Below are positions 43,928 through 53,207 of a stretch of 64,000 bases of DNA, piece after piece; position 1 is the stretch's first letter; every line of letters begins with the position of its first letter. This DNA comes from Pseudolabrys sp. GTDB taxonomy: Bacteria; Pseudomonadota; Alphaproteobacteria; Rhizobiales; Xanthobacteraceae. The stretch is from NCBI GenBank assembly GCA_017849615.1, contig JAFIGS010000017.1:186001-250000 (forward strand), in the 5' to 3' direction. The position numbers were made by a program, and so were the translations under genes. The notes under the pieces are model-generated. The model worked only from the letters and a program-made list of their open reading frames with translations. It made no database searches and was not told where the DNA came from.

Positions 43928-45826
43928 TTACGGCAAGGCTGCATCGTTACGCGCCGCGAATAGCGACTGCGCATTGAGCCGGATGGCCGCGTTCGGCGCG
44001 CCGTAACCGCTGTAGTGGTCACGCTGGACGATCTCGAAGAAGAAGCCGCCTTCTATCGTCGCGGTATAGGCCTGAAAATAGGCGCCCTTCGCGTCGGCGT
44101 CATAAAGAATATTGAGCGCCTTCAGCGCCGCAACGTCGAGGTCCGACAGGTCCCCGCGCGATGCGAGATCGTCGTAATAATTCTCCGGGACCGGCAACAT
44201 CTCGATGCCATCGGCGACGAGCTTGGCTACGGTGCCGCGGATATCGTTGGTCGCCAGCGCTATGTGCTGCACACCCGAGCCGAAAAACTCATGAACGAAG
44301 CGCGACGACAATGTCTGATTGCTCTGCGAACCGTTGAGGACCATGCGCAAACCATCGCCTGGCCGGGTCAGCGCCCCGCTCTCGATGACCTGGCTTTGCA
44401 CGATGCCGCCGGGATCGACCACCGCCTGGCTTTGCGTTCGCCGGGTATCGAACAGCGACGTGTAGAATAATAGCCAGGTCAGCATCTCCTCGTAGAACAT
44501 GGTCTGCGAGACATGATCGACCGCGAACAGGCCGGCATCCGGCTCGCCGGCGGCGAGCGGCTCGAAATCCACCTTCGACCAGCCGCCGAGCGCCGATTTG
44601 TCATCGACGAAATACAGAAGGCTGCCGCCGACGCCGCGGATCGCAGGGATGTTGAGTTCGTTCGGCCCCACTGCGCCTTCATGCGGCACGTCGAGCAGCG
44701 CCTTGGCCCGCGCAATCGTTGCCGCGGCATCCGGCACACGCAGCGCCATGGCGCAAACCGAAGTGCCGTGGGTGATCTGGTAGCTGTGGGCAAAGCCTTC
44801 ATCGTCGCTATTGACCACGATGCGGATGCCGCCCTGCGTCCACAAATTGACGTTCTTCGATTTGTGCCGGCCGGTCATGGCGAAGCCAAGTTGCTTCAAC
44901 AGATTTTCGAACCGCGGACGGTCGCCTTCATGCACGGCGAACTCGATGAACTCGATTGCTGCGACCGGTTCCGGCGGCGGCATCGGCACAGCTCCGTTGA
45001 CCGGTGAGCCGTGGCGGCGCGACGCTTCATCGAGCAAATTGATCAGCGAGCGGTGACCATCGAGCGCCACCGAGCGGGCCGAGCCGGCGCGGAAGCGATC
45101 ATTGAATATCTCGAGCGAGAGATAGCCGTCATAGCCGGTCGCCACCAGCGCATCCATGAAAGCCGCGAGGTCGAAATCCCCTTGCCCCGGCAGACATCGC
45201 CAGTGCCGGCTCCACGACAGGTAATCCATCTCCAGTTTCGGCGCGTCGGCGATCTGCACCAGGAAGATGCGGTCCTTCGGAATGCTGCGGATCGGCTTGA
45301 GGTCGGTGCCGCGCGACTGAATGTGGAATGAGTCGAGCACGATGCCGACGCTGTCTTGTCCCGAGCGGCGCACAACTTCCCAGGCGTCGCGATAGTCGAA
45401 AATCTGCCGGCCCCAGGCCAGCGCCTCGTAGCCGACGCGCATGTTGCGTTTGGCGGCGCGCTCGCCGAGCAGCGCGAAATCTTCGGCCAGACGGTCGATG
45501 CCGCCGGTCGCTTCGGCCGACGTGCTCGAGCACACGAACAGAAGATCGGAACCGAGCTCCTGCAGCAGATCGAATTTCCGTTCGGCGCGCTCCAGCGCCT
45601 TGCCGCGCTTCTCCAATGGCAGGCCTTCGAACTCACGGAATGGCTGGTTGGTCACGATGGTCAGGCCGAGGTCGTCGCAGATGCGGCGCACGTCCTTCGG
45701 CGGCGCCGGATAGGCGATGAGGTCATTCTCGAATATCTCGACCGCCTTGAAGCCTGCCGAGGCGATCGCCTCCAGCTTCTCGAGAAGATTACCTGACAGA
45801 CACACCGTTGCGATTGACGTTTTCAT
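43928..45826 (-). CDS. quiC: 3-dehydroshikimate dehydratase fused to HPPD-like VOC domain (QuiC1 type)
   Basis: 632 residues, about the length of P. putida QuiC1. The N-terminal TIM barrel carries Glu134, Asp165, Gln191 and Glu239, the same numbers I recall for the QuiC1 metal ligands. The C-terminal half (about 290-632) is two VOC modules like 4-hydroxyphenylpyruvate dioxygenase, keeping the His, His, Glu set (VDHVSQ, VQHIAL, FFFEIVQRD). It converts 3-dehydroshikimate to protocatechuate. The AroE-like gene at 51304 and the Liv importer between belong to the same leftward stretch. Protocatechuate ring-cleavage genes are not in the window. Confidence 0.88.
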   Translation of the reverse strand: MKTSIATVCLSGNLLEKLEAIASAGFKAVEIFENDLIAYPAPPKDVRRICDDLGLTIVTNQPFREFEGLPLEKRGKALERAERKFDLLQELGSDLLFVCSSTSAEATGGIDRLAEDFALLGERAAKRNMRVGYEALAWGRQIFDYRDAWEVVRRSGQDSVGIVLDSFHIQSRGTDLKPIRSIPKDRIFLVQIADAPKLEMDYLSWSRHWRCLPGQGDFDLAAFMDALVATGYDGYLSLEIFNDRFRAGSARSVALDGHRSLINLLDEASRRHGSPVNGAVPMPPPEPVAAIEFIEFAVHEGDRPRFENLLKQLGFAMTGRHKSKNVNLWTQGGIRIVVNSDDEGFAHSYQITHGTSVCAMALRVPDAAATIARAKALLDVPHEGAVGPNELNIPAIRGVGGSLLYFVDDKSALGGWSKVDFEPLAAGEPDAGLFAVDHVSQTMFYEEMLTWLLFYTSLFDTRRTQSQAVVDPGGIVQSQVIESGALTRPGDGLRMVLNGSQSNQTLSSRFVHEFFGSGVQHIALATNDIRGTVAKLVADGIEMLPVPENYYDDLASRGDLSDLDVAALKALNILYDADAKGAYFQAYTATIEGGFFFEIVQRDHYSGYGAPNAAIRLNAQSLFAARNDAALP

Positions 45827-45841
45827 CGCCTTCCTCGTTCC

Positions 45842-46711
45842 CTAAAACGCCGCCCGATACTCCGGCCGGCCCCGGACGTCAGGCTCGACCACCAGCACTC
45901 GGCCGGCCAGCGGCTCCGCCTCGCGCTCGCTCGCCGACAGCGGCTCGCACGCCGAAGTAATGTAGAGCCGGTCCAGGCCCGGACCTCCGAAGCAGCAGCA
46001 TGTCGGATAGGTTACCGGCAGGTTCAACGCACCGATCGGATCTCCGTTCGGAGCATAGCGCACGACCCGGCCGCCCGCATATTCCGCATTCCAGAGGCAG
46101 CCTTCGGCATCAACGCAACTGCCATCCGGACGCGCCGGCGCCGTGGTTTCTGAGAAGATCGTCCGAGCGCGCTCGAGACCACCTTTGGCATCGTAGTCGC
46201 AGGCCCAGATGGCAAAAGCACGTGTATCGGCGAAATACATGCGGCCTCGCCTGGCATCGAAAGCCAGCGAATTCGGGATGGCCAGACGGCCGGCTTGCTT
46301 CGTGACCGTCAGATCAGGGGCAACGCGGTAGATCGAACCGACCGGCGCATAATCGGTCTCGCGCAGGGTCCCGATCCAGAAATTGCCGTCTGGATCGACG
46401 CGGCCGTCGTTCTTGCGGTGGTCCGCCATGTCCGGCTCCGGATCGATCAGAAACGTCTGCTCCGTTGTATCGGGATCGTAGGCGTAGAGGCCGTCGTCGC
46501 AAGCCAGGATCAGGCCGCCCTGCTCGCGCAGCGCCAGCGAACCGATACGGCGGGCGCGGACGTCGTGCCGGCGGCATTCAGCGGACGCGGGCGCGTAGCT
46601 CCACAGTGCGGGAGTCAGCACGTCCACCCACCACAGGCGGTCAGATCGCTCGCACCAGATCGGGCATTCACCCAACCTCGCCGCTTCGGCTCCGAGAGCC
46701 TCAATGCGCAT
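45842..46711 (-). CDS. SMP-30/gluconolactonase/LRE-family protein
   Basis: 289 residues from the ATG at 46711, inside the end of the LivF-type gene (11-bp overlap). A six-bladed propeller lactonase: LGECPIWCERSDRLWWVDV near the N-terminus has the metal Glu, with NDGRVDPDGNFWIGTL and PNSLAFDARRGRMYFADT following. It may hydrolyse a lactone of the acid imported by this operon; the substrate is not deducible. Confidence 0.87.
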   Translation of the reverse strand: MRIEALGAEAARLGECPIWCERSDRLWWVDVLTPALWSYAPASAECRRHDVRARRIGSLALREQGGLILACDDGLYAYDPDTTEQTFLIDPEPDMADHRKNDGRVDPDGNFWIGTLRETDYAPVGSIYRVAPDLTVTKQAGRLAIPNSLAFDARRGRMYFADTRAFAIWACDYDAKGGLERARTIFSETTAPARPDGSCVDAEGCLWNAEYAGGRVVRYAPNGDPIGALNLPVTYPTCCCFGGPGLDRLYITSACEPLSASEREAEPLAGRVLVVEPDVRGRPEYRAAF

Positions 46712-47438
46712 CGGCCGGCGACGCCTCCTCGACGTGGCCGCCCAGGAAGAGCTGACCGACGCGCGGATCGACCAGCAGGTTGGAAGCCTTGTCGTGCATT
46801 CGGGTTTGTCCAAGTTCGAGCACGATGCCGTAGTCCGACATCGCCAGCGCAGCCTTGGCGTTCTGCTCCACCATCAAAATGGTCACGCCCTGATCGCGCA
46901 GCCGGATCAGCGTCTTGAATACTTCCTGGACCAGCACCGGCGACAAGCCGATCGACGGCTCGTCGATCAGGATCAGCTTGGGATCGAGCAGCAGCGCACG
47001 AGCGACTTCCAGCTGCTTCTGCTGCCCGCCGGACAGTTCGACGGCCTTGCGGTTACGGAATTCGCGCAGCATCGGGAACTGGTCCATGACCGTCTCGATG
47101 CGCTGCTTGACCTTGTCCTGGTCCGGCGCGGTAACGCCGCCAAGCTCGAGATTATGATAGACCGACAACTGCGGCACGATATTGCGGCCCTGCGGGACAT
47201 ACGTGACGCCATGCGCGATCATCTGCCGGGGCGTCTGCCGCGTGACGTCCTGCCCGTCGATCAGCACGTTGCCGGACTCGATCTTGAGCAGACCGAAGAT
47301 AGCCTTGAACACCGTCGATTTGCCGGCGCCGTTCGGCCCGATCATCGTGGTGATAGTACCCTTCGGAATCGAAAAGGACACGCCATTGAGAATCGTGATC
47401 TTGCCGTAACCGCCGACGAGATTTCTGAGTTCGAGCAC
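46701..47438 (-). CDS. Liv-type ABC importer ATPase (LivF-like)
   Basis: 245 residues. Walker A GPNGAGKST, signature LSGGQQKQ, Walker B LILIDEPSIGLSP, and the LivF-type MVEQNAKAALAMSDYGIVLELG. Part of the leftward set LivK-H-M-G-F that serves the dehydroshikimate genes. Confidence 0.92.
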   Translation of the reverse strand: MLELRNLVGGYGKITILNGVSFSIPKGTITTMIGPNGAGKSTVFKAIFGLLKIESGNVLIDGQDVTRQTPRQMIAHGVTYVPQGRNIVPQLSVYHNLELGGVTAPDQDKVKQRIETVMDQFPMLREFRNRKAVELSGGQQKQLEVARALLLDPKLILIDEPSIGLSPVLVQEVFKTLIRLRDQGVTILMVEQNAKAALAMSDYGIVLELGQTRMHDKASNLLVDPRVGQLFLGGHVEEASPADAH

Positions 47439-47442
47439 GGTG

Positions 47443-48189
47443 TCAGCCTCCCAGATAGGCGTCGATCACAGTCTGATTGGACCTGATTTCGTCGGGGGTG
47501 CCTTCGGCGATCACCGCGCCTTCGGCGAGCACGATGATGCGCGTGCACAGGCTCATCACGAATTCCATATTGTGCTCTATGACGACGAATGTCGTGCCAT
47601 GCTCGGCATTGTAGGTGACGAGGCGATCCTTGAGATGCGCGAGCATCGTGAGATTGACGCCGCCGGCCGGCTCGTCGAGCAGCACGATGCTCGGCCCGGC
47701 CATGAAGGCCATTGCGGCATCGACCAGCTTCTGCTGTCCATAGGACAGCGAGCCCGCAAGCTCGTCGCGCAGATGCGTCAGCCTGAAGAAGGCGATCATG
47801 CGTTCCGCGTCTTGCGTCAGCCCGGCATCCGGCGCGCCGAACAGCCGCGACGACATCGTGCCGCGGTGCTCCTGCCCCGCCAGGATGATGTTGTCGAACA
47901 CTGACATGCGCGGAAACACCGAAAGCTGCTGGAAGGTGCGGCCGACGCCGAGCTTGTTGAGGTCCGACGGCCGCATCCCTGATACATCACGGCCGCTCAC
48001 CGCGACCTCCCCCGCATTGGGAACGAGCTGGCCGAGGATGCAGTTGAACAAGGTTGATTTGCCGGAACCGTTCGGGCCGATCAGGCCGAGGATTTCGCCT
48101 TTGTGGACATCGAATGACACCCCGCGCACGGCGCGGATGCCGCCGAAGCGCTTCTCGATGTTGCGGACGGACAGGACGGGTGCGGTCAT
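47443..48189 (-). CDS. Liv-type ABC importer ATPase (LivG-like)
   Basis: 248 residues. Walker A GPNGSGKST, signature LSYGQQK, Walker B IVLLDEPAGGVN, H-loop FVVIEHNMEFVM. Overlaps the LivM-like gene by 4 bp and ends 4 bp before the LivF-like gene. Confidence 0.92.
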   Translation of the reverse strand: MTAPVLSVRNIEKRFGGIRAVRGVSFDVHKGEILGLIGPNGSGKSTLFNCILGQLVPNAGEVAVSGRDVSGMRPSDLNKLGVGRTFQQLSVFPRMSVFDNIILAGQEHRGTMSSRLFGAPDAGLTQDAERMIAFFRLTHLRDELAGSLSYGQQKLVDAAMAFMAGPSIVLLDEPAGGVNLTMLAHLKDRLVTYNAEHGTTFVVIEHNMEFVMSLCTRIIVLAEGAVIAEGTPDEIRSNQTVIDAYLGG

Positions 48190-49169
48190 TTCAGGCTTGC
48201 TCCCTGGCTCATGTCGGCCCGCACCTGCGAACGCGAGAAGAACTTCATCTTGAGCCGTGCGCCGATACCGATCAGGCCTTCGGGCGCATAGATCAGCATG
48301 ACGATCACCAGCACGGCATAGATGATCAGGTAGTAGCCCTCGGTGAAACGCAGCACCTCGGGTAGCAGGATCACCACGCCGGAGCCGAGGAACGGACCGA
48401 AGAACGAGCCGGCGCCGCCGACCACGACCATCAGCAGAATGCGCAGCGAATGACCGACGCCGAACGAGGCCGGTTCGATGAACTGTACCAGCGACGTCAC
48501 CAGCGCGCCGGCGAGCCCGCCATAGGCCGAGCCGATGGCGAAGGCGAGCAGCGTGATACGCCGCGTATCGAGGCCGAGGCTTTCGGCGCGGATCGGGTTC
48601 TCACGCAACGCGCGGAAGGCGCGGCCCCAGGGCGAGCGCACGATGCCCCACATCGCCAGCGCAGCGATCACGGTGACGGCAAGCGTGAAGTAGTAGAACG
48701 GCAGCGGCCGCATGGTGGTGAACAGGCCGAGATCAGGCCGTGGCATGCCCGACAGGCCATAGCTGCCGCCGGTGAGCCACTCTTCATTGCGCAGCACCAG
48801 GAATACCAGCGTGTTGAAGGCGAGCGTGACGAAGGCGAGGAAATGTCCCTTGACGCGCAGCGCCGGATAGCCGAGCAGCAGCCCGACCACGAAACAGGCG
48901 AGGAGCGCTAGGGGCGTGGCGATCAGCCAGTGCCAGCCGGCCAGGGTCAGCAGCGCGGTGACGTAAGCGCCGATTGCCATGAACGACGCCTGCGCCAGCG
49001 AAATCTGGCCGGCGTAGCCGAGCGTGAGATTGAGCCCCATGGCCGCGATGGCGAACACCAGCCACGATGTGAGCACGTAGACGATATAGCTCTTCTGCCC
49101 CAGCGGCGCGGCGACGGCCGCGGCAAGCAGCAGCGCGACAAGCAGCCAGCGCCATTTCCCAGCCATCAT
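48186..49169 (-). CDS. Liv-type ABC importer permease (LivM-like)
   Basis: 327 residues from the ATG at 49169, overlapping the LivH-like stop; the same frame stays open far upstream within livH but that part is arginine-rich shadow. Multiple membrane segments, with GYAGQISLAQASFMAIGAY and the coupling segment RALRENPIRAESLGLDTRR typical of LivM. Confidence 0.92.
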   Translation of the reverse strand: MMAGKWRWLLVALLLAAAVAAPLGQKSYIVYVLTSWLVFAIAAMGLNLTLGYAGQISLAQASFMAIGAYVTALLTLAGWHWLIATPLALLACFVVGLLLGYPALRVKGHFLAFVTLAFNTLVFLVLRNEEWLTGGSYGLSGMPRPDLGLFTTMRPLPFYYFTLAVTVIAALAMWGIVRSPWGRAFRALRENPIRAESLGLDTRRITLLAFAIGSAYGGLAGALVTSLVQFIEPASFGVGHSLRILLMVVVGGAGSFFGPFLGSGVVILLPEVLRFTEGYYLIIYAVLVIVMLIYAPEGLIGIGARLKMKFFSRSQVRADMSQGASLK

Positions 49170-50044
49170 ACCGACCTCCCCTCGGAGGTGCCCATGATGC
49201 CTTGCGGGCGCACCAGAATGATCATGATCAGCAGCACCAGCGGCAACGCCGCGCGGTACTGTGCCGTGACGTAGGTCGCCGTCAGATTGTCGAGCACGCC
49301 GATCAGCAAGCCGCCGACCAGCGCGCCGCGGATCTGGTTGAAGCCGCCGACAATCGCCGCGATGAAGGCGATGAGGCCGATGGTCTCGCCATTGGAAAAC
49401 TTGGCGAGATAGACCGGCGTGATGAGGAAGGCCGCCAGCGAAGCCAACGCCGCGTTGATCAGGAAGGTGTAGAGCACCATGCGCTTGACGTTGACGCCGA
49501 GGATCTCGGCCACCGCCGGGTTCTGCGCCGCCGCCTGCATCGAGCGCCCGGTGCGGGTGCGGTTGAGGAACAGCGTCAGCACGACAACAATGCTCAGCGA
49601 CACGATGAGATTGAGAATGTCCTGGATCGACACCGCGGCGCCGAAGAAGTTCATCGGCGCGTTCGAGAACAGGGCCGGGAACGGCTGCGCCTCGGCGGAA
49701 TAGGACTCCTTGACGGTTTCCTTGAGCAGGATCGCCAGCGCCATGGTGGCGATGATGAGCGTGATGCCGCCATGCGGCAGGATCGGCTCGACGATCAGCT
49801 TCTTGAAGGCGTAGCCCAGAACGAGCATCGACAGCGCGAGCCCGAAGGCCAATGCCAGCCAGAACGGCATGCCGAAAAAGCCCATGCCGATGAGCACGAA
49901 GAACGCCGGCACCATGACGAATTCGCCCTGGGCGAAATTCACCGTCTGCGCGGCCTGCCACACCAGCGCGAAGCCGATCGCCGCCAAAGCGTAGATCGAG
50001 CCGGTCGCGAGGCCGGACAGCAAAACCTGGAGAAACTGGGACAT
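49166..50044 (-). CDS. Liv-type ABC importer permease (LivH-like)
   Basis: 292 residues with about eight membrane segments. Typical LivH blocks are LLSGLATGSIYALAAIGFALVWQ, NFAQGEF, and the coupling segment MQAAAQNPAVAEILGVNVKR. It is encoded 57 bp after the probable stop of the binding-protein gene. Confidence 0.92.
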   Translation of the reverse strand: MSQFLQVLLSGLATGSIYALAAIGFALVWQAAQTVNFAQGEFVMVPAFFVLIGMGFFGMPFWLALAFGLALSMLVLGYAFKKLIVEPILPHGGITLIIATMALAILLKETVKESYSAEAQPFPALFSNAPMNFFGAAVSIQDILNLIVSLSIVVVLTLFLNRTRTGRSMQAAAQNPAVAEILGVNVKRMVLYTFLINAALASLAAFLITPVYLAKFSNGETIGLIAFIAAIVGGFNQIRGALVGGLLIGVLDNLTATYVTAQYRAALPLVLLIMIILVRPQGIMGTSEGRSV

Positions 50045-50100
50045 GCCTGCTCCCGGAATTGACGCCCGCGGTGGCCGAGCCGCCGCGGGCGCAGGTGCGT

Positions 50101-51231
50101 TTAGTTGGCGGGAACGGTGCCGATCACGACCGGCGCGCCGTTCTTGACCTGAACCATGAAGCTCGGACGCGACATTTCACCGGTCTTGTCCCAGCAGGTG
50201 TCGAGCAGGATCTTCGGATGATCCGCCGCCTTGAGGCACAGGCCGAGGATCTTCTTGGAGAAGGCTTCGCCGTCGAGCTTGCCGACCATGTCCGCGACGT
50301 ACTTGGTCGCCCAGGCACCGACATAACCCTTGATCGCGTCATGGGTCGGCTTGCGCTTGAAGGTCTCCTCGAACTTCTTGGCGAAGGCGCCAATGCCCGG
50401 CACGTCGGTTGCCGTTGCGGTCACGCCGACATGGGCGATCGCGCCTTCAGCGGCGCCGCCGGCGAGCTCGATGACCTTGGCTTCCGTCAAGGTCACCTCG
50501 CCGATGAGCGGCATCGGCAGGGCCTGCTTCTTCGCTTCGATAAGGAAGCGCGCCGACTCTTCCTGGTTCATGTAGACGAACACGGCTTCGGGGTTCGCCT
50601 GCTTGAGCTTGGCGACGTCGGAGGCGTAGTCGGTCTGCGCCTGTTCGGAGGCCACGTCTGCGATGACTTCGATGCCGGCCTTTTTCATTTCCTCGACGAA
50701 GACATTGCGGCCGCCTTTGCCGAACTCGTTGTTGACCCAGGCGACGCCGACCTTCTTGGCCTTCAGCGTATCCTTGAAGTACGGCGTCAGCGCCGGAATG
50801 CCCTTCTGCGCGCCCGACGAGGTGCGATAGACGAAGGGGTTACCCTTCTGCACGACGGTCGGCGCTTCCGAGCCGACGAACTGCGGCGTGCTGTTCTGCT
50901 GGGCGACCAGCATGTTGACCAGCGTGGAGCCGGAGTAGACGGTGCCGAGGATGGCGAAGGCGCCGGCGTCGATGGCCTTCTGCACCATCGCGCGCGAGAC
51001 CTGCGGATCGGTCTGCGTGTCGTAGTCGGTGACCTCGACCTTCTTCTTCAGAATGCCGCCCGCGGCGTTGATTTCCTCGACAGCAATCTTGACGCCATCG
51101 CGCCAGTTGGTGCCGGCCGGCGCGCCGGCGCCGGACAATTCAGCCACCATGCCGAGCTTGACGGTGTCCTGGGCATAGGCGGAACCGGCGGCCAGCAGCA
51201 CGGCGGTGATTGCAGCAAGACTCTTCTTCAT
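50101..51231 (-). CDS. Liv-type ABC importer substrate-binding protein
   Basis: 376 residues from the ATG at 51231 with GGGAGG upstream; the frame extends to 51300 without a signal sequence. Sec signal peptide MKKSLAAITAVLLAAGSAYAQ. The mature part is a Peripla_BP_6 (LivK-type) protein: VKLGMVAELSGAGAPAG, GGILKKKVEVTDYDTQTDP. It is preceded by the AroE-like gene and followed by LivH, M, G and F. In this family ligands range from branched amino acids to aromatic and shikimate-type acids; the flanking enzymes favour the latter. Confidence 0.9.
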   Translation of the reverse strand: MKKSLAAITAVLLAAGSAYAQDTVKLGMVAELSGAGAPAGTNWRDGVKIAVEEINAAGGILKKKVEVTDYDTQTDPQVSRAMVQKAIDAGAFAILGTVYSGSTLVNMLVAQQNSTPQFVGSEAPTVVQKGNPFVYRTSSGAQKGIPALTPYFKDTLKAKKVGVAWVNNEFGKGGRNVFVEEMKKAGIEVIADVASEQAQTDYASDVAKLKQANPEAVFVYMNQEESARFLIEAKKQALPMPLIGEVTLTEAKVIELAGGAAEGAIAHVGVTATATDVPGIGAFAKKFEETFKRKPTHDAIKGYVGAWATKYVADMVGKLDGEAFSKKILGLCLKAADHPKILLDTCWDKTGEMSRPSFMVQVKNGAPVVIGTVPAN

Positions 51232-51303
51232 TCGAAACCTCCCTCGATTTTCTGTCGGGCGTTGAGGCACCGTCTCCGGCGTGCCCACCCGATCGTGCAA
51301 GTA

Positions 51304-52149
51304 TCAGGAGACCAGATTTTCAGCCAATTTGCCCTGGCCGGTCGAACACGACGACGGCGCCGCCAGCAGGAAATCCGCAAGCTTTTCGGCCTGCGCCTCG
51401 AACATGTCCGAACCGGTTGCCGTCCGGCAGCCGAGACGCCGCGCAACGGCAATCAGCGGTGGGATCTCCGGCTTGGTGACGACGCAGGCGACGAATTGCT
51501 CCGGAAGCAGGGCCGAAGCGTCCACCGGCACGGGGTCGCCGGCATTCATACCCATTGGCGTGGCGTTGGCAACCAGATCGAAACCGGCCGGGTCGGCGCT
51601 GCCGGCGGCCACGCGTCCGGGGAAGCGCGCCGAAAGCTTTGAAACGATCTCGTCGCGGCGCGCGATATCGGTATCGTGGATCGCGAGTCTGGCGGCGCCT
51701 CGCACGAGAATCTCGAGCGCAATCGCCGCTCCGGCGCCGCCGCAGCCGACCAGCAGCGCGGACTTGTCCGCGACCGCGAAACCCCGCCGCTCGATGCCGT
51801 CGAGGAAGCCGGCGCCGTCGCTGTTGTCGCCAGACCAGCCATCTGGCGTGCGTCGAAGAACGTTGACGGCAGCAGCGAACCGCGCCCGTTCGGTCGTGAA
51901 CGCGCAGCAGACCAGCGAGGCGCGCTTGTGCGGCACGGTGACAAGGACGCCGCCCGCGTTTCTGACGGCGTAAAGCGACGCAAGAAGAGGAGAAAGGCCG
52001 TCTGCGGCAACCTGCATTGGAATGCAAACCGCATCGACGCCGCGCCGTGAAAAGATCGCGCTGATGGCCGTCGGCGATTTTACCTGAGCGACGGGATCGC
52101 CGACGATCGGAAAGATCGCGGTTGCCCCGGTTGGACGGCCATTTTCCAT
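51304..52149 (-). CDS. aroE: Shikimate/quinate dehydrogenase family protein (AroE paralogue)
   Basis: 281 residues from the ATG at 52149. The substrate domain has the catalytic Lys in VTVPHK and the Asp in NSDGAGF; the NAD(P) loop is LLVGCGGAGAAIALE. The usual pair of serines that hold the shikimate carboxylate (SxSP) reads VKSP, so only the second Ser remains, suggesting an altered substrate. With the dehydroshikimate dehydratase and Liv importer in the same leftward stretch, a catabolic role (quinate or shikimate to dehydro-acid) is more likely than aromatic synthesis. The symbol denotes the family, not proof of biosynthetic function. Confidence 0.82.
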   Translation of the reverse strand: MENGRPTGATAIFPIVGDPVAQVKSPTAISAIFSRRGVDAVCIPMQVAADGLSPLLASLYAVRNAGGVLVTVPHKRASLVCCAFTTERARFAAAVNVLRRTPDGWSGDNSDGAGFLDGIERRGFAVADKSALLVGCGGAGAAIALEILVRGAARLAIHDTDIARRDEIVSKLSARFPGRVAAGSADPAGFDLVANATPMGMNAGDPVPVDASALLPEQFVACVVTKPEIPPLIAVARRLGCRTATGSDMFEAQAEKLADFLLAAPSSCSTGQGKLAENLVS

Positions 52150-52258
52150 CGCATGTCCCGGCCGAACCATCCTGCGCGCCGGTCTCCCCCGCTTGTTATT
52201 GGGCAGGACGGTAGCGAAACGGGCACAATGCTGCGACTACTATTTTTTGCCGCTTCCG

Positions 52259-52271
52259 TAACATCATGTTA
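52259..52271. promoter_or_regulatory. Perfect T-N11-A dyad, candidate LysR box
   Basis: TAACATCATGTTA is a perfect palindrome with the T-N11-A form of LysR sites. It overlaps the last bases of the LysR gene and lies 110 bp upstream of the leftward AroE-like start codon, where an activator site for the AroE/Liv operon would be expected. Confidence 0.45.
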
Positions 52272-53207
52272 TCGTCGCCGGGATACGCCCCGCGGCGCCC
52301 GGCGCGGCCTGCGCAGCGAGCTGACCTGCATCATCTCGTCGCGCAGCATCTCGATGAACTCTTCGGCGTAAGTCGACAGCGACAGATCGTTCCGGTACGC
52401 CGCATAGGTGTGATAGATGCTGGGCGCGTCGATCTCGATCGCCTTGAGACCCGGCACCGCGCCATGCGCGACGGTGAACTCATCGATGATCGCAATACCG
52501 AGGCCCGCCGCGACCAGGCTGCACACCGTGGTGCCGAAGCGCGCCTTCACGTTCATCCGGTATTCCAGGCCAATGTTCTCGAACATCGCCGCCATGATGG
52601 CGCCGTAAGGGTCCTTGGGGTTGATGCCGATCAGCGGATGCTCGGACATCTGCTGCGGCGTGATCTTCTTGCGGGCCGCGAGCGGGCTGTTGTCGGGCAC
52701 GATGCACAGCAGCCGGCCGCTCGCCAGCGGCTCGAACTTGATCAGGGGATGCTCGAATTTCGACGAGATGGCCACGACCTCGCCGCGGCCAAGCAGAAGA
52801 AAATCGATCGCCTCCTCGATTTTCAGAATATTGACGTCGAGGCCGAGGTCGGGATAGCGCCGGCGCAGCGCGGCGATGGCGCGCGGCATCATGACATGGG
52901 CGATGCTTGGCACCGAGGCGAAGCAGAACTCCTGCGAACGCCCTCGCCCGAGATTATCGACCGCGCCTTGCAGTTCCTCGATCTTGCGATGCACGGTGTC
53001 GAGGAGATCGAAGATGTTGCGGGCTTGCGCCGTTGGCACGTAGCGTCCGGCCCGCCGGTCGAACAACCGCACGCCGAGCGAGTCTTCCGAATACTTCATG
53101 AGCCGGCTGATGCCGGGCGCCGCCACATTCAGCAGACGCGCCGCGCCGGCGATACTCCCGGTCACCATGATGGCGCGAATGACTTCGATCTGCCGCAGCG
53201 TCAGCAT
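52269..53207 (-). CDS. LysR-family transcriptional regulator
   Basis: 312 residues. Helix-turn-helix MLTLRQIEVIRAIMVTGSIAGAARLLNVAAPGISRLMKYSE; effector domain about 90-295. The C-terminal tail is arginine-rich (RRPRRAPRGVSRRR). It lies upstream of, and in the same direction as, the AroE-like/Liv/dehydroshikimate stretch, and divergent to the second Liv-type binding-protein gene across 456 bp, so it could control either. Confidence 0.9.
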   Translation of the reverse strand: MLTLRQIEVIRAIMVTGSIAGAARLLNVAAPGISRLMKYSEDSLGVRLFDRRAGRYVPTAQARNIFDLLDTVHRKIEELQGAVDNLGRGRSQEFCFASVPSIAHVMMPRAIAALRRRYPDLGLDVNILKIEEAIDFLLLGRGEVVAISSKFEHPLIKFEPLASGRLLCIVPDNSPLAARKKITPQQMSEHPLIGINPKDPYGAIMAAMFENIGLEYRMNVKARFGTTVCSLVAAGLGIAIIDEFTVAHGAVPGLKAIEIDAPSIYHTYAAYRNDLSLSTYAEEFIEMLRDEMMQVSSLRRPRRAPRGVSRRR

